From NCBI GenBank assembly GCA_022316685.1, contig JAKJHU010000053.1:2349636-2413635 (forward strand): DNA of 64,000 nucleotides, in the 5' to 3' direction. This stretch comes from Progne subis subis. Taxonomy: Eukaryota > Chordata > Aves > Passeriformes > Hirundinidae. The first letter of the stretch is position 1. Each line of letters opens with the position of its first letter. The position numbers and the translations under genes were made by a program. Shown piece after piece: positions 1 through 12,450 of the stretch. The notes under the pieces are model-generated. The model worked only from the letters and a program-made list of their open reading frames with translations. It searched no databases and was not told the DNA's origin.

Positions 1-3000
1 GGACACTGCTCACCCAGCTGGGACACGACTCACCTTGAGCCTGCATCTGAAACCTGCCTTCAGATTTAATCCAGTCCTCTGACGTGCACCTGCATGGCTT
101 TTGTCTCATGGTGGAGGCATGAGGGGGCATGAGATTCTTTGCAGATGAGAGATTACTTCAGCATTGTACAACAAGAAGAAAAAAAACCCTTACTACTCAA
201 AGGTCTGTCATTTGAGCCCAACAAAGGGGAACTTTTAGAACAAAGCATTTCTGAAATCAAATATCTGCTAAAAGCTTACACATTTCAAGCCTGTCTAGAT
301 TACCAACTATGTCAAAGTGGAAATGCACAATCAGACAATAGAAAGAAGGCAGGGTTAGCATATACTGCAATGATCTTATAAAATATTTAAGCAAAGCATG
401 TGACCATTGATAATATGCACCTCGAACAATAGGCTGTGCACATAAACAACGTGGGGCTTTGAGGTTTCTCCTCCAAACCACTAGCATATGAGCATCTGTG
501 GGTGGGGAAGAAAACAAAGTTTAAGAAAGAAAAAATAAGCCATATACACAGGGACACATTCCATATTTGCATGGTTAAGTCCCTGTAAAGTATATTTTTA
601 ATATTATGCACATTCTAGCTTAGGAACAGACACATGTACACATTAAGAGGTTCGGGAACCTTTAGTTTTTTGAGGAAACAACACAAGAGGAAGGATTCTG
701 CTAAGAACAAAGCTCTCATACTTACCTCCAGTCAGCAACTTTGGCAGGTTAGAAACGCACTGAGGCTGGTCAAACCCAAACAAATCCATGGTTTAATTAT
801 TAATAAAGCCCCCACCCCAGCTAAGGCAGGCAGGCAGCTGTACAAGAGTATAAACACATTAAATTACAGTATTTTTAATTCACCTGCTTAAAAATCAAGC
901 AAAGGTAATTTTTTTTAAAAATCAGAATACCAGAAGGAGACCAGGTAACAGGACTAACTTAATCTCTCTTCTGAATCCAGATCTCTTCTGAATCACACAC
1001 TTTATCTGAGCACAGCACCTATTCCTGAAACCAACCATGGGAAAAGCCTGGGTAGGCTCCCTTCCTGCTCCAAACCCCAGACCAGAGAAACTCCAGGAAA
1101 ATTAAGCTACCAGTGATAATTTCTCCTAAGAAACACCCCATCAGAGATGATAATTATTTGCATGCCTTGCTGTACACTAAACAGACTGACATCAGGCAAA
1201 TGCAAGTTCTACAGGACCTCATACAGAAGACCAGCAGCAAAATTTTCACTTGCTTACCAACCAGAGAGGAGGGGAAGGCTTGCATCCAGGAAATATTCCA
1301 GGTACAGTGTCACAAATCAAAATTTGGGGGAAAAGTGTGATGGAGGTTATAGGCTGCAGCTATGGGTTTATGAAATTCATGTCAGCTTGGGGACAGGCTA
1401 AAGCAGAAAAAGGTAACTCAGAATAGCTTACTTCAACCCTTGGTAAGTAGTAAAAATACAAAAACATTGCCTAGGTTAAAACACAGCAGACCCTGTTTAT
1501 GCTCAGAGGGAAAATATAAACAATTAAGAATGCATCTTATCATGCCCTTTGTCCTCCTTAGTATACCTTCATTACCACTGATCAATTTTTCTGGAAAAGG
1601 TGAACAGCAGGTTCAAATCCAAACCCTTGAAAAGACTTTAATTAATGTCTTTAAGCTGAGAGTGACCCGTTGTAAACAAACATTCTTCTATAGATGCAGT
1701 ACATTTGATCATCACTATGACCCCCATCGAACACCACACAGTTTCCCTGAAGGAGCTAATGTTATGCCAAATTCCAGAAGATAATGAAGACTCTTTTCAT
1801 AGCTACTGCACCTTGGATGTCAGCAGAACACTGTACCAGCTTAAACAGCTGAGAAGACAAAGATGAAAAACAAAATACAAAGAAAGCAACTAGAAACAAA
1901 TTCTACTCTGGAAATTTATATTTTAAGGCATTTAGACCTGTAACACTGACACTTCTCCATAAACTGGTGTGGTAGTCAAGTCTACACCCCAAAGAAACCT
2001 TCAGCGTTCCAGGTGTACCTGCAGTTGTCCTCACCTGCACATCGACATGTTAAGAACTAATTAAAACACAGTGATGCTCTGTAGCACAAGTTTTCCACTG
2101 CATTTGTGGCTACTGTGTACATTAAGGCTCTTTGCAAAATGTTTCTTTAAACTGCTGCCTACTGGATACAAAGCAGACACAGAAATTGTAAGAAAGTTGT
2201 GTAAATTCTGGGATAATCCCAATACTGGTCAATCATACATCTTATTTTAAAAAATGCAATCAATACAGGAGATATAAAATATTGTAAGAAATACTTAAGG
2301 TAGATTTCTCTACTCCTCACAAGTACTACAAGATGGAGCTGCACGGTTCCCCCACTCTTGCTGGGTTCATAACTAACTGCACCTGAATTAAATGCAGAAT
2401 ACTGATGAAAAATTGATGTTACACCAGAACAACTTTTTGCTTCAAGTGCCCCTCCCCCCAATAAAGCTGCAACACCGATGCAACTCAGTTTTTACAACAA
2501 TAAAATAATTACTGTTATTGAACTTGCATAGGACGCCCTTGCCAACAAGGCACGGAGCTAAAACTGTCAGAAAAGACAAAAAAAGCAAGGCAAGATTATT
2601 ACACTGAAATCCCAGGAGGTGACCAACATCTTACTTAGGGGAAGATTAATTCAGATTTCATCAACCTATTGAGTGAATAAGGTAGGCAGAAAGGATGCTG
2701 GTATCAAAGGGAAATTAATGATGACCTGAATTTGAAACACAGCCATCGCCCACACAGACTGAGACTCACAACGCCTCTGTGCCGCCCGGATTCGTCAGAG
2801 AAGGCTGCATTCTGGGACATGTCAATTAAAATTAAGAATGAAATAACTCTGTGCAACGGTGCTGAATGGCATGTTCCCTCAAGAGACCACAAGTTCCTAT
2901 TGAGATTTCAGCTCCGCAATCAGATTGCTGTTCTTAACTCTTTCATTTCCAATGGAACTGATCCATTTATGACATTCTTCCTTTTCCTTCAATTCTCAGC

Positions 3001-6000
3001 TAAATCCAAAGACATAATTTTAGAGAGTCCTGGACCTACTTGTAGCCAAAATCTGGACTGTACTTCTCCAGAGTAAACGAGACATGAGTGCTGCAGAACA
3101 CCGGCTCCAAATGGCTTTGGGAGCTATCAGAAGCGAGTTAAGAAATTAAGGAACAAGATAAAGAACGGAGAAGTGGCAGTGTAACCCCAGGCTGAAGTGC
3201 ACCACTCAACCAGGCAAACCAGGCAACAATTCTGAGAAACTGGACCTCAAGAGCTGCCAGGGCCAATATTTGAATTTTGTTTGTCCAACGGAGAAGTCAG
3301 CCTTGGTCAGCTCCCACCGCCCCCCACACACGGCGTGTCCCAGAGCCGCTCCCCGTGCTCAGTGCGGATGGCACCAGGGGACCACAACCCTCTGGGCATC
3401 CAGCGCTGCCCTCCCACCACCAGTACGGGAAATACGACACAGCAGAACCCCAAAACAGAGGGCAACTGTTTAGGGTGTATCATGCAGTGCTCAACAAAGC
3501 CATCTTGACGTTTTACCCCAGGAGAACATGGGAACTGCATTTTAAGAGGGAAGAAAAGAAAACCTGTTCCCAAATTTGTGCCATTCAAAAATCCACAGGA
3601 AACATTAGGAAAAAAAAGTAGTTTAACTGTTGTACTTCAGTCATTAACGTGAACATAAAAGGTATTCTTCAAAAACATTTATCTGTAATTTACAACCAGG
3701 AGAAAACTAATTCTCCTTGTCCCTTTAAAGGAAAACTATGAATCTTTAGATGACTAAAACACAACACTTAAGGGATTTTTAAATACAGGAAGGAGGGATA
3801 AGAGCATGGGGGAAGAACTCAACAGATTTCGTAAATATTTCTGTAATTCCAGTTTCCAAAACAGTATGCACATAACGTACCTCAGCCAAGTTTCTCTGAA
3901 CAAGAAAATTCAAAGAGCAACAATTCATGAAACACACCCACACATTTGCAGTGTCTTTATGCAAGCATACACAGCACTTCAGCTGCTGTGGACACAACTC
4001 TTCCTTTACTATTTTGATTTACATGGCAGATGCTGATTTTACCAGGGTCGCTTTTTCTGAAAGGGCTCTGGAATTCAGCCAAGCTAGGCATGGGTGTTAT
4101 ATATGATCTGCTATGCCTCTCGGAGGGGGCAACAAAGGAAGAAAATTACATTTTATCTGAATATTGTAAAGTTTGCGCTGGCACTTTTTAGCTGAAATTT
4201 TGAAGTGTCAGCTTGGTGGGAAAAAAGAAAAATAAAACTGATCCCATGTAAATGAAACAAAGATGATTCTGACTGGAATCTCAAAAACCAAGAAGAAAAA
4301 CTTACTGGATTAACAAGGTGTCACACTAGATTTAGAGAAGCTGCAGGCAGATGCTTCAGTTCCTATTTACACATCAAAACCAGCAGTCAGGTTTTCCAAA
4401 TTATTCAGCAGATTGACACAACACTTTTTAATTGATCTCTAATCATATCTGCAGCTGGTGCATGCTAGCTTAAAGATTTGAAAGTCTGCCCCCTCAATCC
4501 TAGTTATCTATACAGAAGCAGTTTTCTCTAAGATTTGAAAGCATGGCAGAGAAAAATAAATATTTTAATCCAACATATTAAGAAGGGTCTCAACTTTTTC
4601 AGCCATGAACAACGTTCTCCTTCTCGCTTTGTTTTTTCATACAGCTGATGGAAGATACTTATTTTTGCATGCTAAAAGCTGCAGCTGTAAATATGAAGGT
4701 CCATCACCAGTACATAAAAAAATGAGTTAGTGCTTCTTTACACTCCTTGCAGTGAAAGAAGCGTGCAGTGTCACTTTCTCTTTGCTTCATATTTCCTGAA
4801 CGTTATCCAAATAAGTCTTTTTTGTCATCTCCTACATCTAAAATGACTGATGTCTGCTGGTTTTGACATAATTACAAATGGCTCTTCCCTCCAGAAACAA
4901 CCTGCTAAAATGAATATTGTACCTCAGAAACAAAGTATTACCCTTAAAAATTGCTAACAGCGTGCACTAATACATAGCCCTGGTATTACTGTGCCACTAA
5001 CTGGTGTCATGGCTGTCACTGACAGATGAAAAGCTGAATAGGAAAGAAAAAAGAAATGGGATGTGATAAGATTGCATCATAAAATACAAGATAAATGTGT
5101 CACCATGACCAAGATGCATTCTAACCTCAGGCAATAAAATAACATGTCTTGGTCAAAAGAATTATCCAGCTGAGATGAAATTGCTAAGGACAAATGTGAT
5201 GCTCTCCTCCCCTAGCATACACGTACTCACATTTACAAACGCTAATGTGAGGAATGCATTTTTTAAAACTCTTGTAAACATGCTATAGTCAGAAATACAG
5301 ACCACTCCTGTTGGTCAAACAGGAGAATGAAGAACTGGGAAGTGTAATAACACTATTAAAACACACAGGTGGAAAAATGTATTTACTGCATAACAGACAG
5401 GAGCTGCAGCATCAGGTTCTGACACTCTTACTGCTGGGACACAATCGCCCTGCAAAAGTGAATTAACACCATAACCAGCACACTTCAGAAAGCTGCCAGA
5501 TATTTAAAAAAGACCTACTGACTTGCCTGGCAATGCTAGAAGGCAAGGACAGGCTTTCTGCACAATCGATTCATTGAAATTTCATCCAGAAACCAGTGTG
5601 GTTTACTTCACTCAGCCACAAGCATCAGGAGGCACCCCTGCCACTGCCTCCCTTCTGGGGACAAGACCAGAACTTTGTTTCCCTCCTATCTGCAAATCAG
5701 CCAGTGGTTCCTCTGGAGGAGTATATAAAGGAAGCAGAGCACTTCTGAAGCCCTGATCAGAGCACTGAGAGCTTCAAGGCACATGTAAACCAAGGCATTA
5801 TGCACACCTCAAATTCCCGGGTTTCCATGACTTCAGCATGGCCATTCTGGATGCCCCACGAAGGCAAGAAGGTCACACCAGGAAGGTGCCTGGAAGTAAA
5901 GGACACCCATGGGAGAACATCAGCATGAACTGATGCAGAACCAGAGCAGTCGCTCAACAGAATTTAAGCCAATATAAGAGACAGCACCATAAAAACTTCC

Positions 6001-6740
6001 AGATACCATTTCCATGTAGAGTTAGGTTTGTTTATCAGTGATTAACAAGGATTCAGGAAGGTGCTGATGGAGAAATCTAGCCACCCATATAATTTGTTCT
6101 GTAAATAAGTTTTGCCCATTCAGAACAATTAGTTTTACATTACTGCAATGCAGCACTGTGTGAAGCCCCATATGTAGCCTTTCACACTAGTTTCTTTATC
6201 AATCCTTTTTCCAGAGCTACTTGAAATTAGCATACTTTCAAAGGCCTGTATTGAACTCCCCAAACAAGTGACTTTATCTTATTCAAATTTGGAGCTCTCA
6301 TCTCTGCATAACTCTGGTACAGACACTGGTTTGTGCCTTTGTTCAAGTATCACACCCCAACCAGCCAAGGCCCTCTCACTGCTGTGCCCAGGAACCAAAA
6401 GGGTCATTATGCCTTTAACAGCAAATTCACCTGATCACATCAAAAGAGAGGGATGCAAATATCTCCAGATGCAAAACCTACTAAAATAATTTCCAGAAGT
6501 TTACAATTCAAACAGCAGAATAATCCTGGTCACACAGAGGACCTGTTTATATCTCAGGGCTCTACCATCCATAAACAAATTGTGCTGCATCTCTTTCATC
6601 AGCTCCTTAATCAATTACAAGCTTGTACTTTGACAGGAATTCTGAACACTCCAGATGATTCTTCTGATCAGTCTTACACTACACACATCCAGAGTAATGC
6701 TACTTAAATTAAATCATCTTCTCATCTCCATGATTTTTAT

Positions 6741-6770
6741 ACCCACACACACATATATAAACACACACAA
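6741..6770. repeat. AC/AT microsatellite
   Basis: Short runs of ac, at and ac dinucleotides (acccacacacacatatata followed by aacacacacaa), imperfect. Confidence 0.8.
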
Positions 6771-8458
6771 CAATACAGTCTCTACAGTATAAAAGTAAGT
6801 CCTGACTCTGGTTCCATTACAGACTTTCAGGAACACCCCTCTGAACACTACAACAGCCTTGCTGAGAAAGTTTTACTGAAAATAGAACTTCAGAGCTGTT
6901 CCAAGTGATTGAGCCTGTAGAGGCAGAAATTCCAAAGCTCAAAAATTCTTCAAGTTTAGTCAAAACAATTTTTTTTTGAACACTGAGGAGCTGTGATCCT
7001 AAGGACAGATGTGTGGCACTGGACAAAAGGGAAAACTCTGACATTTCTATCCCCTGCTGTAAGCAGGTGTGGACCTGACTCATCAAAGGGGAAGAGAACA
7101 CCACTAAAATTACAGATTTTTCACATAACTGCAGTGCAGAGGAACACTCAGTTCACGGAGTTTCCACTCCTTAATACAACAGAAAGGATTCTACCCACCC
7201 ACTTGTAGATACAAAGTATTATTCTGCCCTAAAGAAAGCAAGTGCTGCTCATCTGGCTTCTCTCAGGTAGTCACAGTTGCTCATTCTTAGGTATAAAGGC
7301 AAATAAAAGAAAGGTCCCAAAGCCTGGCTGCCACTTAACAAGAGACAGAAGACACAAAGGACACAGTGAAATTTAAAACTACCAATGTTTGAGTTTCAGC
7401 TTTCCTTTTATCCAAGAATTTGTAATACGCTCTCTCTAGTCTCAGGATTTACTTCTGGTACTCCATTTACCCTTCAAACCTCCACTGGAAAAACAAAACC
7501 AAAGAAAAACCTATCAGCAAAATCCTATGTTCCACATCTCACATGCTACTGAAACAACAGAGGTTTTAAAAACACCTGAAGAATAGAGCCTTGTTACTGC
7601 TCCAGTCCATCCTTCAGAACATCTCACCAAAATACAGAGCTCCCAGGCCAAGGCACTTGAGATTCTGTACTGCATTGTCACCTTGTTTCACCAACACAGA
7701 GACACATAAGCTCCTGCCCACAGGCTCCTGTTCATCCCTTGCCCTTTTCTTTCTCCCAGTAACTTCATACAGAGCCACTTCTCCTCCCTGTTCCATGCCC
7801 AAGAGGAACATAACACCATTCCAAGGGCCTTGCACAGCCTGGGTCAGGAGCCCATTCCTCTTTCCATGAACCTTTAAGGTTTGCTTCAGTTTTTCAGCTG
7901 CATCAGTTCACTGGTTTTGTCCCCAGAATGGCCCTCAAATGCATGTGTGCACTGCCTTGTTGCACACTTTGGGAACCCCAAAGCTGAACCTCCCACCTCA
8001 TACAGCAATATCTGCAAATATTTCCAGAAAAGAGAACAAGCAGTGGCGCAGTCTGAAAGAGGAGCTTTTTAGAAGCTTCCCTGTACAACAGCTAGAGAAT
8101 TTCGGTAGCACAGAGAAAGTAACTTAGAGCAACTGAGGAACAGAGGCAGCAACAGGTAAAGACATGCTAAGAATATGCTAAAATCCCTATAATCAGCAAA
8201 ATGCCTTGTTACTTTATCACTCAAATGCAAGGACAGAACTTCACCAGTGGCCTTGATTCTACTCCTACAGAAGCAAACCTTAATTTAGTGGCAGAAATGA
8301 ACTCCTGAGAGAAAAGTGTTTGCAATTAAATGTTTGTGAACAGCCTTATTATAAACATCCAGTCCATCCAGTTTCAAATGTGATTTTTTTTTCCCTCCAT
8401 TTTATCTTCCAGAATCAGTATTTCTACATTTGGAAAGACCTTGAATGCACACACTAGT

Positions 8459-8533
8459 TTAAAAAACAAAAACAAACAAAAACCCCACTACCAACAAAAA
8501 AAACAACCCAACCCCAACAACAACAACAAAAAT
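8459..8533. repeat. A/C-rich low-complexity sequence
   Basis: About 75 bases made almost only of A and C, including four adjacent caa/aac triplets near 8515-8530, with no other internal structure. Confidence 0.8.
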
Positions 8534-11500
8534 ATGTTTTTATTTTTAGTAACTGCAATGTAACTTAAACAAAAGTTGTAGCCAGCCTGATGCTCCACGT
8601 ACAAACAGCTCCAGACCTTAGGGACAGGAGTTAAGCAATAACCTCAGGAAGTAAAATTGCTGGAATGCTTTGCTTGGTATGTCCACTGCTGTTACAAAGC
8701 TGTGCACTCACACAGGCAGTCACACAAAATGGACATTATAGGCCCTCACACCGCAACAGCGCTTTTAAAGGAACACAGTTCCTACTGAGGCATTTTCAGA
8801 AACAGAACACTTCCATTTCCACATCTTACACAGGGGTCCTCCTGCAGCTCCAAGGCTTCCTCGTTATGCTGAAGGTCTCAGCTGTAAAGGTAAAGGCACA
8901 TTCACACATCTGAGCTGACCTTCCACACCTGAAATGGGCAGTAACTGCCCAAAGAATTCCAAAATCCACCCTCCTGTAGAGAAATTACTGCCTCTGCAGC
9001 AGAGCTCACACAAGTGTGTGCCTCCACTCAGCTGGTCCTGTACACAGTTCAACATCCCAGTGAGTCCCAAAACACATGCCCTTTGCCCAGCTCTGCTACA
9101 GAGGTCACAACGGCTGCCCTTTAAAGGCACTGCTCATGGGAGCAGGGAGGACTCAATACTGGGCACTGCTACATCTCTTCACCCCAAGGTAGCAGAGTGC
9201 ATCAGACCTGTTTCAGGCATATCATATGTGAGAACGCATGCGTGAATCCCTACAGAGATCCATGCCAAACCTCATACTCCCTTCTTACTTGTTTTTTCTA
9301 ATATGACTTGACCAACTGTGTGGAAAATGATACTATTCCATGCTGCACCTCCATCAACATTCTTCCACGAGCTTTCCATCACTGGTACAGATTCACAGTA
9401 GGGATATCCCTAATGCATTAACTGCTTTTTCTTCTTGCCAGATCTACAATTTCATACTCTCACATCAGTATTATCCTCTAGCAAAATGCTTCAGGAACAA
9501 AGTGCAGAGGAAGGACAGCCTTACTGAGGTCAGTGCCTGAATTCAGAAGTATTTTCCGAAGCAAGAATTACAGAGAACTAAAGAGCTTTTGGCAAAAGTC
9601 ACTTTAAGTGACTCCCTTCCCCTTCACAACTTCATGGCCCTAAGGCAAGCCAGCACTTTAGGTTTCAGATCCAGATCAAAGCTATATGTGATACTGCATG
9701 AACATATATTTTAACAGTTCCAGACTTCAAGATCCTTCTCAGTTTCATAAACTCTTTACTTACTTCCGAGGCCATTGCAGACTGCAGATACTCAGCACAA
9801 ACTTCAACAGCCTTCATTCATCCCTCATTGGGCAGGAAGGGGAACAGCCAAGGGAGGACTCAAGAAGGTGACCCACAACCTCCACACTCATGGCCACATT
9901 TCTGGTTTTCAGCATTCAGTTCCTCTACTAGTGGTCTCAAGTACAATGCTGGTTTTGTGGCCTAGAACTTCAGGAAGCGTGACTATTCCCAGCAAAAGCA
10001 TGATTAGAAGTTATTCTTCATTCTTTTTAATTACTATTTCACAGCTGTCTTCATTTAAACTCAACAGGCCTTCAGCTAATGTGGCAGAAGTCCATTCTAG
10101 TGTCTCTCCTATCTTTGTATGGATTGTGTAGACTTATCACCCATCCCAAAGTCTTTTATTATTTGATTTAAGTTTTCCTAATTGTGATCATTACAGCTAA
10201 AGAATTACTTTCTAGAGGCCCTGTAACTGCACGATAAATTTATCTGACAACTCATGGCTTAAAATCACCTTTTATTAAGCAAAGCACTCTTGAGTAAACT
10301 GCTGTGCTACCAGATTGAACAGTTATTCTGTAAAAAGTTCTCAGAATTAATCCAAAACCATTACTCCAACAGAAAAGATAAAATAGCATATCTCTCTGAT
10401 TCTCAGCTATGACAGACGGCATGAAAATTAAAACCATGACATTTTTTTGTTTTGATATGGAAGAAAAATTTACAAGCTAACTGAAATGCATGACCTGAAG
10501 CGATTAACTACAGCCTTCCACTCTCACTCAAGCTTTTCCACATATCAAGAGAGGAAACCCAGAAGATAGCTGTACTGCACACGTCAAAAGACATTAAACA
10601 CACCTTTTTTTTTATTGTTAGCATCTTGTTCTTTACCCCCAGCTTTTTCCTTTATGCACTAAAAAACCCCAGACAAAACCAAAATCCCTTGGAGCTGCTA
10701 ACTAGATCTATCTAAAACTCAACAATCCATAGCATGTAATCTGACAGGTACGGTAGCTGTGGGTCAGGCAATGTGAACAGCACCACAGACAAATCCAATC
10801 CCTTCCTGAAGAAGCCCACAGGCAGCACGACACACAGACAAGCATCCAAACCAACCAGCATTCGGCCACCTCCAGCACACAGGACTGTGATTCCAGGCGA
10901 TCCTACAGACAAAGAAATGCTCACTGGAGGGCCCAGCTAAAGGGCTACTTTCCCCTCAAGGGAATCAGCATCCTATTTGCATCATGAAATGATTCAGCCT
11001 TCTGTTACTGAGATGGGTGAGTGGAATGCACTGTATTAAACCAAGCCGGAGAAACTAACAATTCCTGTGCAATGAGCCTAAACAAATTCAGAGATGTATT
11101 ATCAGTGATGTATTATTGTTGCACTTGCTTATTCTACAGTACTCTGTTTAAAACTATAAAGGCAGAGGAGAAAAAAAAGAGGGTTAAGAAAAAGAGACAA
11201 CCTCATCCTAGTTGGAGAAGCAGCTCTACCCTGCCACCACCTGAATTTATCGGGTTTCCTGAGGCTTACAAGGTAGGAAAAGGTTACCCAGGCAAAGCAC
11301 CTATGAATTACAGGAGTCTACACGATCTCTATTTATTTAAATCTAGTCTGCAACAGTTTTGCCCAAGAATCCTGAATGACACTTGAAAGTAAAGAATAAT
11401 ATTTGAAATATTTTTGCACCAAGCTGTAAGTCCATTATAATTACTAAGACGACAGCCAAGAACTTTATGTTTAAGATAACATTTGAGAGTGAAAAACCAC

Positions 11501-11916
11501 CATTATTTCTCTGGTATGTTCAGCAAGAAAATCAAAGAGAAAGCCTGGGAACACAGTATGGGAAAAGCAAACATTAAACAAAAGCACAATAGCAAAGCTT
11601 TCTCTTTTAAAAGCACTATTTCTAGCTGTTCATGTCAAAGAGCTCCCTAGATTTATTGAGCAGGACGAGAAGGTCAAAGAACACAATAGCTTGCTTTTTT
11701 GGGTATTTCACCAGTTAACACAACAGAGACAAAAGCAGATTCTCTCTCGAATGCTCCGCCAGAAAGACCAGCTCAGCTTTTGCTCTTAGTTCTCAGCTAA
11801 AAATGAAAACGCAAGTGAACAACCCCTTCCAGCGCTGACAGCTTTCTCCACGCCACCAGGACCCCCGCACACGCGGCCGCAGAGCCCCAGGGGAAGGACA
11901 CAAGTTTCGCACTAAC

Positions 11917-12131
11917 CTGTTTGAGTTCCGCAGGCATTTATGCGAGGTGCCGGTCCCGCCGTCCCCAGCACAGAACACCTCCGGCTGCCCGCAGCCCCTC
12001 CTCGGACCCAGCCTACTGCTCTGACAGCCTCGGGAGCCTCCTCCCCCGGCGAAGCTCGCTTCTCTCGTACCCGGACCGGCACCCTCGGCGCCCCAGAGCC
12101 CTTCCGCAGCCTCCCTACGGACTGAGCCCAT
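11917..12131 (-). other. Possible alternative first exon in the CpG island (minus strand)
   Basis: On the minus strand the island contains ACTCAAACAG|GTTAGT, a reasonable splice donor after 11917. The transcription start is not visible; 12131 is only the position of an ATG whose frame is open to the donor (215 bases, ending in phase 2). The known ARVCF coding exon ends in phase 0, so this frame could not replace it by splicing to the same downstream exon. If the exon is real, it is more likely 5' untranslated, with translation starting at a later internal ATG. The predicted peptide is rich in G, R and S, as expected from translating GC-rich DNA, and resembles nothing I know. Confidence 0.35.
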
Positions 12132-12360
12132 CCAGGGAAAAGCCCCGCTCCGCCGGGAGGACCGGCACCGCGGCGGCTCCGGCAGGGGACGCGTCTGCGT
12201 CCCTCTCACATGGCCGTGCCGCCGCTGCCCCGGCGCCGGGAGGCTCCGTGTGGGGGGCGGCACTGACGGGCAGCCGCAGCCGGAGCGGGGCCACGCCCGG
12301 CGCGCCGGGGGAGCGGGGAGAGGGGCAGGGCCGGGGGAGCGGGGAGAGCTGCGGAGAGCA

Positions 12361-12450
12361 GCCTCAGCTGTGCCCCAACAGCCTCAGCTGTGCCGCCTCA
12401 GCCGTGCCCGTGCCGCCTCAGCCGTGCCCGTGCCGCCTCAGCCGTGCCCG
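12361..12450. repeat. 20-bp GC-rich tandem repeat in the CpG island
   Basis: About 4.5 copies of a 20-base unit. Two copies at 12401-12440 are identical (gccgtgcccgtgccgcctca), two diverged copies occupy 12361-12400 (gcctcagctgtgcc...), and a half copy follows at 12441-12450. Because the unit length is not a multiple of three, the repeat is unlikely to encode a conserved peptide repeat. Confidence 0.9.

Larger units (their letters stand above)
1..11830 (-). other. Presumed ARVCF intron (left part), no gene recognised
   Basis: AT-rich, CpG-poor sequence with only short chance reading frames, many without an ATG. No reading frame resembles the next expected ARVCF exon (the segment with a VSIVTSEDGTTRRTE-type motif in human), so that exon is probably beyond the left edge. 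Local features are an AC/AT microsatellite near 6.74 kb, an A/C-rich low-complexity run near 8.46-8.53 kb, an imperfect 16-17 base repeat (ctcttctgaatc core) near 962-995, and an isolated TATA-like sequence at 5722. Confidence 0.6.
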
